Shown: positions 1-7,976, counted from the first letter of the stretch. The stretch is 15,950 nucleotides of DNA from Chlamydiota bacterium (GCA_011065225.1 JAAKFC010000012.1:1-15950); one strand, 5' to 3'. The notes: generated from the letters alone by a model not told the origin. Program-made: numbers and translations.

Positions 1-941
1 CCCATATTTTCTGCCATGTGGGTGAAGAAGGGTCTTCCAACAATGTCTCCAATGGCAAAAATATGGGGTTGATTGGTTCTGCCATATGCATCGAGGGGAA
101 TGCCTTTCTCGGAGTGGGTAATCTTTGCTTTTTCGAGGTTAAGAGCTCCAATATTAGGTCGCCTTCCCGTAGAGATGAGGAGCTGGTCGACTTCGATATC
201 TCCCATTGTAAATTTCCCATTTTGATAGGAGATATGAGAAACCTCAAGATGGATATGCCGGATCCCTTCTTTTTCAAAAACTTCGGCGATCAGAGATGAG
301 ACTTCCTTCTCTTCGATGGGTAAAATGCCTCGCTTGGATTTGATGAGGGTGACTGTGCTGCCGAGACGGGCAAAGGCTTGCGCTAATTCACATCCGATAG
401 GGCCTGCTCCGAGGATTCCGAGCGTTTTAGGAATTTCTTTGAGATCAAAAATGGTTTCATTTGTTAGGTAGGGAGTCTCTTTCAGGCCTTCTATGGGAGG
501 AATAAAGGGGGACGAACCAGCGGCAATTACGATTTTTTTGCCGTAGATTTTATGTGTAGTTCCTCCTGGTTCTATGACGAGAAGATTGTGGGGGTCTTCA
601 AAGGAGGCGGTTCCTGTGAGGGTATTGACTCCTATTTTTTTGAGTGCTTCAGGATCTTCGTGAGAGCGGACTTCAGCAATCGTTTTTCTCACTCTTTCTA
701 AGGCGGCTGTGGCTGAGAAATTTTCTGATTCAAAGGCAATGCCATATTCTTTGCCTTCTTTAATGGTGCGAGCTTTTTTTGCGGAAGAGATGAGGGTTTT
801 ACTGGGGATACAACCAAAATTTGTGCAATCGCCACCATAGTGCCCCTTTTCGATTAAAAGCACTTTTTTGCCTGCTTTTGTGGCGCCAATCGCAATGACA
901 AGACCGCCAGCACCAGCACCAATGATGATTATATCTTCCAT
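1..941 (-). CDS. Mercuric-reductase-like FAD/NAD(P) disulfide oxidoreductase (3' end beyond window)
   Basis: Class I pyridine nucleotide-disulfide oxidoreductase, of which the first 313 residues are visible; the C-terminal dimerisation domain lies beyond position 1. An N-terminal FAD dinucleotide-binding motif (IIIIGAGAGG, residues 4-13) is followed by the redox disulfide in GGDCTNFGCIPSK (Cys39, Cys44). A second Rossmann motif (GILGAGPIGCELA, about residues 171-183) binds NAD(P)H, and the second FAD motif is IFAIGD near residue 295. The CTNFGC active site resembles MerA-like proteins more than true dihydrolipoamide dehydrogenase, which usually has CLNxGC. No N-terminal metal-binding HMA domain and no 2-oxoacid dehydrogenase genes are seen, so mercury reduction is not implied and the substrate is unknown. 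The ATG overlaps the end of the TVP38-like gene by 13 nt, so the two are probably coupled. MerA-like flavoproteins are often paired or fused with TVP38/TMEM64 proteins in other bacteria. Confidence 0.88.
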   Translation of the reverse strand, partial: MEDIIIIGAGAGGLVIAIGATKAGKKVLLIEKGHYGGDCTNFGCIPSKTLISSAKKARTIKEGKEYGIAFESENFSATAALERVRKTIAEVRSHEDPEALKKIGVNTLTGTASFEDPHNLLVIEPGGTTHKIYGKKIVIAAGSSPFIPPIEGLKETPYLTNETIFDLKEIPKTLGILGAGPIGCELAQAFARLGSTVTLIKSKRGILPIEEKEVSSLIAEVFEKEGIRHIHLEVSHISYQNGKFTMGDIEVDQLLISTGRRPNIGALNLEKAKITHSEKGIPLDAYGRTNQPHIFAIGDIVGRPFFTHMAENM

Positions 942-1639
942 TTCTTTTTACTGATCCATTTCTTGTAAACGATGGGACAGAGGGCTAAGATTCCTAAAAT
1001 GAGTAGGGCTAGATTTACGGGTGTGGTGAAGATATCGGAAAGAGTTATGGCTTTGTTTTCAGCAAAGGTTTTCGATAGGCTATGGCCTGCATTTGCTACG
1101 ATAAATGTGAGAGGAATCACTCCAACAAAAGTGGTCCAAATAAAGGTCCAGTGGTTGATTTTGAAGTAGGCTGATGCGACATTGGTAAGCCAGAAGGGAA
1201 CCACATGGGAAATGCGCAAGAAAAGAAGGTAGCTGATGCTGTGTCTTTTGAAGCCCCTTCGTAATTTGCTTAAAAAAGGCCGTTCGCGTTTCATTAACGA
1301 GGTTCCAAATAAGCTGTGGAAAATGGCAAAGAAGATGGTTGCTCCCACAGTTTCTGAAAAAACAGCGAGAATCAATCCCTCTGGACGAGGAAAGATCATC
1401 CCTCCCAAAAGGGTGAGAATCGTAGAATCGGGAATCACAAGGCAGACGGATAGGACATAGATACCGACATAGATCAATGGTGCGAGAAAGGGGTGATTCC
1501 TTGCATAGGCACTCATTTGAATCTCTTCTCTCTGTAGCCAATCCATTGTGAAAATCTGATGGATATTGGTTAAATAGACAATCAAAATCAATAGTATCAG
1601 AATAGCAAAGGGGAAAAGCTTTTTTAGATTTTTGCTCAC
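929..1639 (-). CDS. TVP38/TMEM64 (DedA/SNARE-associated) family membrane protein
   Basis: A 236-residue integral membrane protein. A hydrophobic anchor lies at about residues 9-29, with further membrane segments around 53-75, 80-110, 150-185 and 205-225. The stretch LRISHVVPFWLTNVASAYFK matches the diagnostic TVP38/VTT-domain signature of an Arg before a Pro-Phe-Trp-Leu-x-Asn motif, and the reentrant Gly-rich segment LTLLGGMIF lies before it. Family members are thought to move or scramble lipids or to support membrane homeostasis; the bacterial substrate is not established. The start is GTG, preceded by an AAGAAGAG Shine-Dalgarno-like sequence. The gene begins 17 bp after the M16 protease stop and overlaps the downstream flavoprotein, so it is the middle gene of a three-gene run. 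A role beside the disulfide oxidoreductase in envelope redox or quinone chemistry is only an inference from pairing. Confidence 0.82.
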   Translation of the reverse strand: MSKNLKKLFPFAILILLILIVYLTNIHQIFTMDWLQREEIQMSAYARNHPFLAPLIYVGIYVLSVCLVIPDSTILTLLGGMIFPRPEGLILAVFSETVGATIFFAIFHSLFGTSLMKRERPFLSKLRRGFKRHSISYLLFLRISHVVPFWLTNVASAYFKINHWTFIWTTFVGVIPLTFIVANAGHSLSKTFAENKAITLSDIFTTPVNLALLILGILALCPIVYKKWISKKKWKI

Positions 1640-1656
1640 CTCTTCTTTATAACGTT

Positions 1657-4587
1657 CTAGCGAATTATTTCCACCGGATCAGGAGCACTTTCTGAGAGGA
1701 GTGTATCTCTCTTGGTGACGTACACTCCATCGCGCACTAAATCTTCCTTGGAAACGAGCTCATAGCGGAAGTCTTTTTCTTTCGGAACAACTCCTTCGAG
1801 AAGGATTGCAAGGCGCCTTGTATTTTTGCGAGAAAGGCATTCATTTGCCATGTTTCTCGTCTCGTCATAGGTCACATTTTGCAGGGCGGCAATGCGCTTA
1901 TCAAGCAATTGGAAATCGCCTTCATAGTCGAAACCCAAGAGGAAAAGACGTGACCCATTGATCGCCAAATTTTCGGGAGGGATTCGTAGGGATGCTATGG
2001 ACATCTCACGTACATGTTCAAATCGTTCTAAGGGTAGCTCAGTGGTATATTGCTTGATGAAATTTTCGAGGAAGAGTTCAAAACGAGCGATCAATTCGTT
2101 TGGAAAATGGGTGCTCGATTGCACGGCAAAGAATTGCAGGAGTTGGTTTTCTTCGGCTTTGTCCCAGGCTTTTGCGATATAGGCTACTTGTTGTTTCGTG
2201 CGGAGTGTATCGAAGAAAGTATTTTGCAAAACTGTTGCGAGGATTTGCTGGCTGGCTCTTTTCTCAAAAGAATAGGGGCCCTGTTCGATCATCAAAATAG
2301 TGGCGTTTCCCTGCATGTTTGTGGGTTGAGCAATCATATAGGGACCTTGGCTTTCAGGGAGAAGTAAAACGCTGCGCTCGTAATGCTCCTTTACCGGATA
2401 CTCTTCGACTTTCATTTTGCTCTTGATATTCGAAAGTAGGGTAGTCGCATCACTTTTCGTAAGATTGCCGTATAAGAGGCCCTCTAAATAAGCTTTTTTG
2501 AAAATGGTATTTGAAAAGCCCATGAGGTCATCATATGTAATGGATGAGAGGGCTCTCAGTTTTTCTGATGAAGTGGGAGAATCATTGAAAATGAGGCTGT
2601 TTAAGGATTGTTGAACTTGCAAGAAAAGCAATTCTTTTTCGCTGTTTTCATAAGTGCTTGCGAGGGATTCTTTATAGAGATCAAATTGTTCTTTAGAGAG
2701 GCGGACCTTCCACAAGTTTTTTAAGATTTCTTCTGCGATTTTATCTGACCCATCGCTATATCCATTGATGGCAACAGCAATGGAGAAGCGATCCTGCTTG
2801 AGTAAGATTTTTGCGCCAGCTGCTTCAGCAGCAGAAGTGATGGGGAAGAGTTGATCACTGATTGCTTTGAGGTAGAGATCAGAAAGCACCTTGGCTTTTG
2901 GGGAGCCATCAATCAAAGGAGATTTGATGCGAAAAAAATAGACAACCTCGGGAACGAGATAGGTTTGATCTTCTGCAAAGAAGATTTTTCCCTGATTATT
3001 GTCTTGCAAAAGGACGGGACTTAGCGACTCCTCAGATGAGGTTTTATGGACCAGTTCGAGGTTTTTTGGGATGAAGGGATTAGGCGGAGGAAGTCCGATC
3101 TGGGGGTTGATGCTTACATTTGCAAGTTGGATCATTTGTTTTTGGCTTACGGGGCGGATGGCATATTCTGCTCCCATCCACTTTTCTTTTCGGGTTGTCT
3201 CCACTCCAGTTTTTGATGGATCTGCCATGACGAAGAATAGGCAATTTTCCGGAGTGAGGTAATCGAGATATTGTGTTGCCAATTCGGGATCATACTTGGT
3301 GGGGATTAGGGTTTTTCTTGGGTAGGTTGCAAGGTTTTCATCAACGAGTGTATGAGCTGTTTTCATGACAAATTCGAAGCTTTCTTCTCGAGATTGATAT
3401 TTATACTGGATTTCGGCAATTTTTTGGACTTCATTGAAGATATAGCGAGGAATGCCTGTTTTTTTCAGGCGAGCTAGGGCTTCAAAACAGCAGGTCATGA
3501 CGGTATCGATTTGCTTTATTCCTTTATCGGTGAGCTCGACATCGATGCTGAAGAGTTTTGTGTGGTTTCCGAGTTGTTCTTGCGAGACGTTTACTGCTTC
3601 TGCAAGGTGCTGTCGTTTTAATAGGCCGAGAAGGCTGTTCTTGCTCCCGCTTTTGAGAATATAGGAAAGAAGTTCTCCCACTTTGGCTTCTTGGTCGACT
3701 GCAAGGCCTTGGGGAAGTTCCCAGGTGAGGGAGAGAATTTTGAGATCTTTCACTGGTTTGATGTAGATCAACTGTCCTCGTTGTTCTTCTGAGGTCATTT
3801 GGTCTAGATAGTTGATTTGCGCAACTTCACGTGTGGGAACGCTTGAAAAGTCTTGCACGGTGAGCTGGATCAGCTCATCCAAGGGAAGGGAAGAGAGGAT
3901 GACAAGATGCATTTTAGCAGCGCTATAGTGCTCTTTGTACCACTTTTTCATCGCTTCTTGTGGGATGCCGCGCAGCGTATCTGCATTTCCAGTCGAAAAT
4001 TTTGCATTTGGATGATTGGGGTTTCCCGTTTCCTTGAAGATCATGTATTGGCGCCAGCCATCATTTTCGATGTTTTTGGCGTGTTCTTGATCGACAGCAT
4101 GGAGTTCTCGATCAATACTGGCAGGGTTAAAGAGGGGGTCGATGAAAAAATGAGAAAAGCGATCGAGGCCACTTTCAAAAGCAGAGTTATTGGCGGAAAA
4201 CATATAAACGGTTCGATCGGATGCAGTATAGGCATTGACTTTCCCTCCACTTTCTTTAATGAAGGACATGAATTCATCTTCCTTAGGGTAAGCTTTTGTT
4301 CCCATGAAGAGCATATGTTCAAGGAAGTGGGCCATCCCAGGGAATTCTGCTGGATCGTTCCAAGATCCCGCTTGAACCGCGAGCGCAGCAGCCGATTGTT
4401 CGATCTCCGGGTCGGAGATGAGGTAGGCTTCCAGGCCATTTGCAAGGCGCAATTTCGCCACTCGTCTCTCGGCGAGAGTAGGGCTGAGGATTTCGAGCTC
4501 GGCTCTATCTTCGACTTGTTCAAAAGCATTGGAGGCCTCTGCACTCAAATGCAGTGTAAAAACTAAAAATAAGAGAATCTTTTTCAT
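1657..4587 (-). CDS. ptr: Pitrilysin/insulysin-like M16 zinc metalloprotease
   Basis: A secreted or periplasmic zinc peptidase of 976 residues, close to the length of E. coli protease III. The N-terminus MKKILLFLVFTLHLSAEASNA is a typical signal peptide with likely cleavage near residue 21. The inverted zinc motif HFLEH gives His87, Glu90 (catalytic) and His91. AVDQEHAKN supplies Glu168 as the third zinc ligand, matching AVDSEHEKN of insulysin. The rest is two M16 halves, the second being the usual catalytically dead half. Members degrade short peptides in a closed chamber. The start is supported by AAAGGG at 4595-4600, 7 nt upstream. It follows plsB on the same strand, as I recall for C. trachomatis (CT807 then CT806). 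Large open frames on the opposite strand (for example 3853-4566) are shadows of this gene. Confidence 0.93.
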   Translation of the reverse strand: MKKILLFLVFTLHLSAEASNAFEQVEDRAELEILSPTLAERRVAKLRLANGLEAYLISDPEIEQSAAALAVQAGSWNDPAEFPGMAHFLEHMLFMGTKAYPKEDEFMSFIKESGGKVNAYTASDRTVYMFSANNSAFESGLDRFSHFFIDPLFNPASIDRELHAVDQEHAKNIENDGWRQYMIFKETGNPNHPNAKFSTGNADTLRGIPQEAMKKWYKEHYSAAKMHLVILSSLPLDELIQLTVQDFSSVPTREVAQINYLDQMTSEEQRGQLIYIKPVKDLKILSLTWELPQGLAVDQEAKVGELLSYILKSGSKNSLLGLLKRQHLAEAVNVSQEQLGNHTKLFSIDVELTDKGIKQIDTVMTCCFEALARLKKTGIPRYIFNEVQKIAEIQYKYQSREESFEFVMKTAHTLVDENLATYPRKTLIPTKYDPELATQYLDYLTPENCLFFVMADPSKTGVETTRKEKWMGAEYAIRPVSQKQMIQLANVSINPQIGLPPPNPFIPKNLELVHKTSSEESLSPVLLQDNNQGKIFFAEDQTYLVPEVVYFFRIKSPLIDGSPKAKVLSDLYLKAISDQLFPITSAAEAAGAKILLKQDRFSIAVAINGYSDGSDKIAEEILKNLWKVRLSKEQFDLYKESLASTYENSEKELLFLQVQQSLNSLIFNDSPTSSEKLRALSSITYDDLMGFSNTIFKKAYLEGLLYGNLTKSDATTLLSNIKSKMKVEEYPVKEHYERSVLLLPESQGPYMIAQPTNMQGNATILMIEQGPYSFEKRASQQILATVLQNTFFDTLRTKQQVAYIAKAWDKAEENQLLQFFAVQSSTHFPNELIARFELFLENFIKQYTTELPLERFEHVREMSIASLRIPPENLAINGSRLFLLGFDYEGDFQLLDKRIAALQNVTYDETRNMANECLSRKNTRRLAILLEGVVPKEKDFRYELVSKEDLVRDGVYVTKRDTLLSESAPDPVEIIR

Positions 4588-4643
4588 TTTTTTACCCTTT
4601 AAAAAAAGTTGCCTACCACCCGCTCACTTTGTTCGCTTGAGAA

Positions 4644-4698
4644 TACAGAGAACACGGAGAAAAATTAGTGAAGAAGTCGCCTCTGTGTGCTCTGTGGT
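4644..4698. repeat. Imperfect inverted repeat of the 'CACAGAG' dispersed type between plsB and the protease
   Basis: The arms 4645-4659 (ACAGAGAACACGGAG) and 4681-4695 (CTCTGTGTGCTCTGT) are complementary at 13 of 15 positions around a 21-nt loop. The wording (read on the minus strand, ACCACAGAGCACACAGAG, then CTCCGTGTTCTCTGT) resembles short palindromic repeats scattered through the genomes of many unrelated bacteria. It sits in the 147-bp gap between the plsB stop and the protease start, where it would be carried in the mRNA leader of the protease if the genes are co-transcribed. No T-run follows on either strand, so it is not a canonical terminator. Confidence 0.55.
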
Positions 4699-4734
4699 AA
4701 ATATTGCCCCTTAGTTTGACACCGTTGGGTGTGT

Positions 4735-5736
4735 TTACCTTGGGAAACGCATGTAATCGTCATGTACTAATTTCCAAATATAATCAGCTCTTGATTTTCT
4801 GCGAACATGTTTATCTGGATTCTCCGATTCTGGGAAGTTTTTCATGTCAATTTGAGGACCTATTGAGAGATGGATTCCTACTCGGTTGAAAGCGCGTTCT
4901 TCTCCGAGTTTTACTTGGATTGTTTCAGGTGGGGGAAGCAGGTCATAAGTTCCGAGTGCCATCGGATAGAAAAAGGTGGAGGTTTTTGATTTTTTTGCCA
5001 TTAGGTAAAACATCTCAATACTTTGTGGGTCGAATGGTGCGATTTCAATTTCTCCTTTTGCATTTCTTCGATCGCGTCCTCCGCTTGGGGCAACATAAAT
5101 GCATTTACCCCCTTCTTTGAGCAATTCACTCATCAGTTGCATGGTTTTTTTATTGTGGAGTTGTTTTTGTTGTTTTTTTTCTGGTGGATGGTCGATGTAC
5201 CGTTTTGAATAGATGCAGAGGAGGTTGCACCCCATGCTGAAGGGAATGGTTAGTGGATCGGTGATCACTCGATCCCCTGCAACAAAGATCACTTGCTCTG
5301 CAATACTTTGGAACTGCTCTTCGAGTAGAAGAGAAATAGCCACGGGATCGGCTTCTGATTGGTGATTTGCTAAAAATACGACATTGTGACCTTGGGTTAA
5401 ATGGTTTTCAATTTCTTGGAGTGTTTCTTTGCCGAAAATAGAAGAAGCTTGTTTATCGATGAGGGGGCGGAGAAAATCCCTACTAAAAGCATGGTAATCG
5501 AAGGGTCTTCTGACTTGCTTGTGGTAAGGTTCAAAGGGATAAGGATTTTGGTGCTGTTGCTTGACGAGATCGAGAAAAATAAGAAAAATAGGGATAGCGG
5601 ATTCATCCGATGCAGTGGCCTTATGATAACTTTCATAAAAAGCGCGCAAGGTCTTTCCTAGCTCAAGAGGGATCTCACCTTTTTCTACCAAGGAAGTGAG
5701 GACTTCAGGTACGTTATATTTCGAGTTTTTGTCCAT
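4735..5736 (-). CDS. plsB: Glycerol-3-phosphate 1-acyltransferase, plastid/chlamydial type
   Basis: Acylates the sn-1 position of glycerol 3-phosphate to give lysophosphatidic acid, the first step of phospholipid synthesis, at the cytoplasmic face of the membrane. It has 333 residues, far shorter than proteobacterial PlsB (about 800) and like the soluble chloroplast enzyme. Motif I is NHQSEAD (Asn124, His125, Asp130; catalytic HxxxxD dyad). GDR at residues 154-156 lies in the motif II region, and APSGGRDR (216-223) is the substrate-binding motif III. An N-terminal helical domain before residue 100 is also typical of the plant-type enzyme. The ATG lies 23 nt inside the end of rng and no clear Shine-Dalgarno is seen, which suggests translational coupling. 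The presence of plsX in the same window suggests acyl-phosphate or acyl-ACP metabolism feeds this step. Confidence 0.92.
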   Translation of the reverse strand: MDKNSKYNVPEVLTSLVEKGEIPLELGKTLRAFYESYHKATASDESAIPIFLIFLDLVKQQHQNPYPFEPYHKQVRRPFDYHAFSRDFLRPLIDKQASSIFGKETLQEIENHLTQGHNVVFLANHQSEADPVAISLLLEEQFQSIAEQVIFVAGDRVITDPLTIPFSMGCNLLCIYSKRYIDHPPEKKQQKQLHNKKTMQLMSELLKEGGKCIYVAPSGGRDRRNAKGEIEIAPFDPQSIEMFYLMAKKSKTSTFFYPMALGTYDLLPPPETIQVKLGEERAFNRVGIHLSIGPQIDMKNFPESENPDKHVRRKSRADYIWKLVHDDYMRFPR

Positions 5737-7252
5737 TGATCGTGGAGTGAAATTGGAATTCGTTCAAATGCAGTGAATCGTGAGTATCAAAATCTAATTG
5801 GGCGTTGAGATCTTCTGCCAATTTTATGAGAAAGTTTTTATCTCCTACTTTGAGGAAATTGTCAAGTGAAGGATGGCAGATGAGTTTTAGGCCAAATTGT
5901 TGTTTTTGATTGATGAGCTTTTTCAGAGCTCTTTCAATTTCAATCGAAGTGCTCTCATAGGTTCTGACTTGTCCACTGCCAGAGCAATAGGGACAGGCGG
6001 TGTTCATAGTTTGACTCAAAGATTCACGATTGCGCTGTCTTGTCATTTCGATGAGACCAAATTCGCTCATCCCTAAAATCGTACATTTTGCGCTGTCTTC
6101 TTTCATCGCATCTTTGAGGTGATCAAGGACACGGCGTTGATTCTTTCGCATTCGCATGTCGATGAAGTCGCAGATGACAAGGCCACCGACGTTGCGAAGA
6201 CGCAATTGGCGGGCGATTTCAGCTGCTGCCTCCATATTGATGCGGACGAGGGCTTCTTCGACATCGCTTACTTCTGTTTGTTGCGAGCTCCTTCCTGAGT
6301 TCACATCGATTGTATGCATCGCTTCTGTTCGGTCAAAAAAGAGGTATCCCCCAGAAGGGAGCCAGACTTTACGTCTAAGCGATTTTTCAATTTCTCGCTC
6401 CACGCTGAATCGTTCAAACATGGGAGCTTTATCACGGAAAAATTCGATTTTTAAAGAGTATTCTCCGCTGTACTTTTCGTACATTTTTTTGAGGACCCCA
6501 TAGGTATGGTAATCATCGATGAGGATCCGATCATATTTTTTGTCAACAGCCGTCATGAGGCATCTCTTCATAAGGTCCGATTCCTCGTAGAGGCAAATTT
6601 GCTTTTTTGTCTTATGAAAGTCTTCGACGATCTGTTGCCAAGATTTTAATAAATCATTTGCCTCATCCACGAGCATTTCCTGCGTGGCATTGACACTAGA
6701 GGTACGACAGATGAGGCCCATATCTGTCGGCATCTCAAAGGCGCGGATCAATTTTTTGAGGCGGTCTCGTGCTGCGGGATCTTCGATTTTTCGCGAAACA
6801 CCGCGATGGGAAGTATTGGGAAGAAGGACGAGATAGCGTCCAGCAATGGAGAGATTGGATGTGAGACGTGCCCCCTTACTGCCAATGGGTTCTTTGACTA
6901 CCTGCACGAGAACTGTTTGATCGGTTTTTAAAAGTTTTGTGATGTCGGCTTCATCTTTTTTACGTGTTTTCCCTCCTTTTCCTCCTATGTCGAATTCCAT
7001 TTCGAACATCTCTTGGAATTTTTGGGTGTTTTCTAAAATATCCGAGATATGGATGAAGCCATTTTCCGCTTCATTGATATCGATAAAAGCCGATTGGATG
7101 TTATTTAAAATATTTGTGACCCTGCCGCGATAGATATTGCCCGTAATTTGGCGGGTTTTTTTTCTCTCGATGATCAAATCATGGAGGGTGCCTTCCTTTA
7201 GGAAAGCACAGCGGGTCTCTTTCGATTCGATGTTAATTAAAATTTCTTTCAT
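5714..7252 (-). CDS. rng: Ribonuclease G/E family endoribonuclease
   Basis: Single-strand endoribonuclease for rRNA maturation and mRNA decay. Its 512 residues match RNase G or the catalytic half of RNase E. In order: a short N-terminal beta region; an S1 RNA-binding domain at about residues 38-130 (IYRGRVTNILNNIQSAFIDI, ENGFIHISDI) interrupted by a charged loop near 88-104; an RNase-H-like and 5'-sensor region; and the metal-binding catalytic Asp in TIDVNSG (Asp316) and CDFIDM (Asp362/Asp365). A Zn-link CPYCSGSG follows (Cys420, Cys423) for dimer or tetramer formation, then a short small domain. There is no C-terminal degradosome scaffold as in E. coli RNase E. It is the first gene of block A, read through plsB by overlap. 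An extended -10 candidate lies at 7286-7294. The symbol cafE or cafA is also used in chlamydial annotations. Confidence 0.93.
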   Translation of the reverse strand: MKEILINIESKETRCAFLKEGTLHDLIIERKKTRQITGNIYRGRVTNILNNIQSAFIDINEAENGFIHISDILENTQKFQEMFEMEFDIGGKGGKTRKKDEADITKLLKTDQTVLVQVVKEPIGSKGARLTSNLSIAGRYLVLLPNTSHRGVSRKIEDPAARDRLKKLIRAFEMPTDMGLICRTSSVNATQEMLVDEANDLLKSWQQIVEDFHKTKKQICLYEESDLMKRCLMTAVDKKYDRILIDDYHTYGVLKKMYEKYSGEYSLKIEFFRDKAPMFERFSVEREIEKSLRRKVWLPSGGYLFFDRTEAMHTIDVNSGRSSQQTEVSDVEEALVRINMEAAAEIARQLRLRNVGGLVICDFIDMRMRKNQRRVLDHLKDAMKEDSAKCTILGMSEFGLIEMTRQRNRESLSQTMNTACPYCSGSGQVRTYESTSIEIERALKKLINQKQQFGLKLICHPSLDNFLKVGDKNFLIKLAEDLNAQLDFDTHDSLHLNEFQFHSTINGQKLEI

Positions 7253-7285
7253 AGATATATCTTAACTTTTTGTTGCCAAGGCATG

Positions 7286-7294
7286 ATGATAGCA
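7286..7294 (-). promoter_or_regulatory. Possible extended -10 promoter for rng
   Basis: Read on the minus strand, TGCTATCAT fits an extended -10 (TGnTATnnT) 34 nt upstream of the rng ATG. The hexamer at the -35 distance (TTCCCC) is poor. This is a sigma-70-style guess from sequence only. Confidence 0.28.
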
Positions 7295-7360
7295 GAATTT
7301 CATTTACTGGGGAAGGGTGGTATTTTTAAAAATTATTATGTGTTTTGATGAAATTTCTTT

Positions 7361-7510
7361 GGAGGTGCCGCCATAACATTCTGCGCGGCAATTCCTTCGG
7401 TTGCCGAGTCCGGCACTTCGTGTCTTGAGCTGATTCTGGCTGCGGCAAATCACCCCTTACTCCGGACCCCGTGCGAAGCACTGTGGTCCGATCGAACGGG
7501 GCAATTTTCC
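7361..7510. other. GC-rich, strongly structured non-coding stretch upstream of rng
   Basis: This is the centre of the 418-bp gap 7253-7670. By hand count it is about 59% G+C (89 of 150), well above its flanks. Nested stems are visible: GTGCCG 7365-7370 with CGGCAC 7411-7416; inside it CGGCAA 7386-7391 with TTGCCG 7401-7406; then CGGACC 7463-7468 with GGTCCG 7485-7490 enclosing GTGC-GAA-GCAC (7471-7481). The 9-mer GCCATAACA occurs at 7370-7378 and again at 7514-7522. No convincing coding frame covers it. It could be a small RNA, a 5' leader controlling rng, or a dispersed repeat. I do not recognise it as SRP RNA, RNase P RNA, tmRNA or 6S RNA. Confidence 0.4.
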
Positions 7511-7534
7511 TTTGCCATAACAGCCATCGGCTGG

Positions 7535-7564
7535 AAAAACATAAAAGCTGGATCCCACCAGCTT
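7535..7564 (-). terminator. Candidate Rho-independent terminator of the pcnB-plsX gene run
   Basis: On the minus strand AAGCTGG (7564-7558) and CCAGCTT (7551-7545) form a 7-bp stem around a 6-nt loop, followed by TTATGTTTTT. It lies about 105 nt past the last stop codon of block B (7671) and before the rng leader, which is where a terminator would be expected. The stem is short and the T-tract interrupted, so strength is uncertain. Confidence 0.45.
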
Positions 7565-7670
7565 ATATGTCTTTTTCCAGGGCCTATTCTTTTTGACAAA
7601 AAACTTTGTTGAAAAACTTGTTTTTTCAGAGGATTTTTGGTAGCAGTTACGAGTAATAATTCAATTTGAA

Positions 7671-7976
7671 CTATTTTCGACATATACAAGCAAAAAATAT
7701 GCAATTTGCGCATAAAATAACGGATCCTAATGTCGTCAAAATGATGCCTGATTTTTTATCAGCTATGACATCAGTAAGACAAAGAATTCCGATAAGAAAT
7801 ACAAAACTACCCAAAACTCCAGCTACTATTCCTATTTGCCGTCTCGCTGAAGCATCTATTTTTTCAAATGCTTTTTGAATTTTTTTTTTGCCTAGTAGTT
7901 GGCTTCTTTCATGGGCTGTATGAAGCTCAATGTCTTGTGCTTTTGTTGTATTTTTCCATGTGAAAAAAGGCATCAT
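7671..7976 (-). CDS. Small two-helix membrane protein, candidate inclusion-membrane (Inc-like) protein
   Basis: 101 residues from the ATG whose last bases overlap the plsX stop (ATGA at 7976-7973); a second ATG follows at once. The open frame continues upstream into plsX, but that part is only plsX read in another frame. Residues 1-46 are polar and partly charged, with no signal peptide. Two hydrophobic segments, about 47-68 (GIVAGVLGSFVFLIGILCL) and 77-98 (GIILTTLGSVILCANCIFF), are separated by an 8-residue loop TDVIADKK, and the chain ends in CRK. Such a bilobed hydrophobic hairpin with a cytosolic-type N-terminus is the known hallmark of chlamydial Inc proteins, which are secreted by the type III system into the vacuole membrane. 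I recognise no family. It may instead be an ordinary small inner-membrane protein linked to phospholipid synthesis. No obvious Shine-Dalgarno is present, so coupling to plsX is likely. Confidence 0.62.
   Translation of the reverse strand: MMPFFTWKNTTKAQDIELHTAHERSQLLGKKKIQKAFEKIDASARRQIGIVAGVLGSFVFLIGILCLTDVIADKKSGIILTTLGSVILCANCIFFACICRK

Noticed and set aside
3853..4566. Long plus-strand open frame (237 codons) opposite the protease gene
   Set aside because: It lies wholly antisense to the M16 N-terminal half, which has an intact zinc motif, and shows no recognisable domain or ribosome binding site.
4719..4732. Small hairpin ACACC-GTTG-GGTGT right after the plsB stop
   Set aside because: Only 5 bp and no T-tract on the minus strand, so it is not a convincing terminator.
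7429..7439. GCTGATTCTGG, similar to the 5' end of tmRNA
   Set aside because: No matching tmRNA 3' end with a T-arm and CCA at the right distance and no tag reading frame with stop; the similarity covers only 11 bases.
7461..7510. Possible tRNA or SRP RNA fragment (GGTCCGGA, GTTCGATC)
   Set aside because: The stems do not make a T-arm or cloverleaf, and the SRP core with its GGAA and GCA tetraloop partners is absent.
7450..7713. Minus-strand open frame of 87 codons
   Set aside because: It runs through the GC-rich structured stretch and the terminator-like hairpin, overlaps the end of the small membrane protein gene, and has no protein-like pattern or ribosome binding site.
7666..7878. Plus-strand open frame of 70 codons
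   Set aside because: It is antisense to the small two-helix membrane protein, which has a better start context and a coherent hydrophobic pattern.
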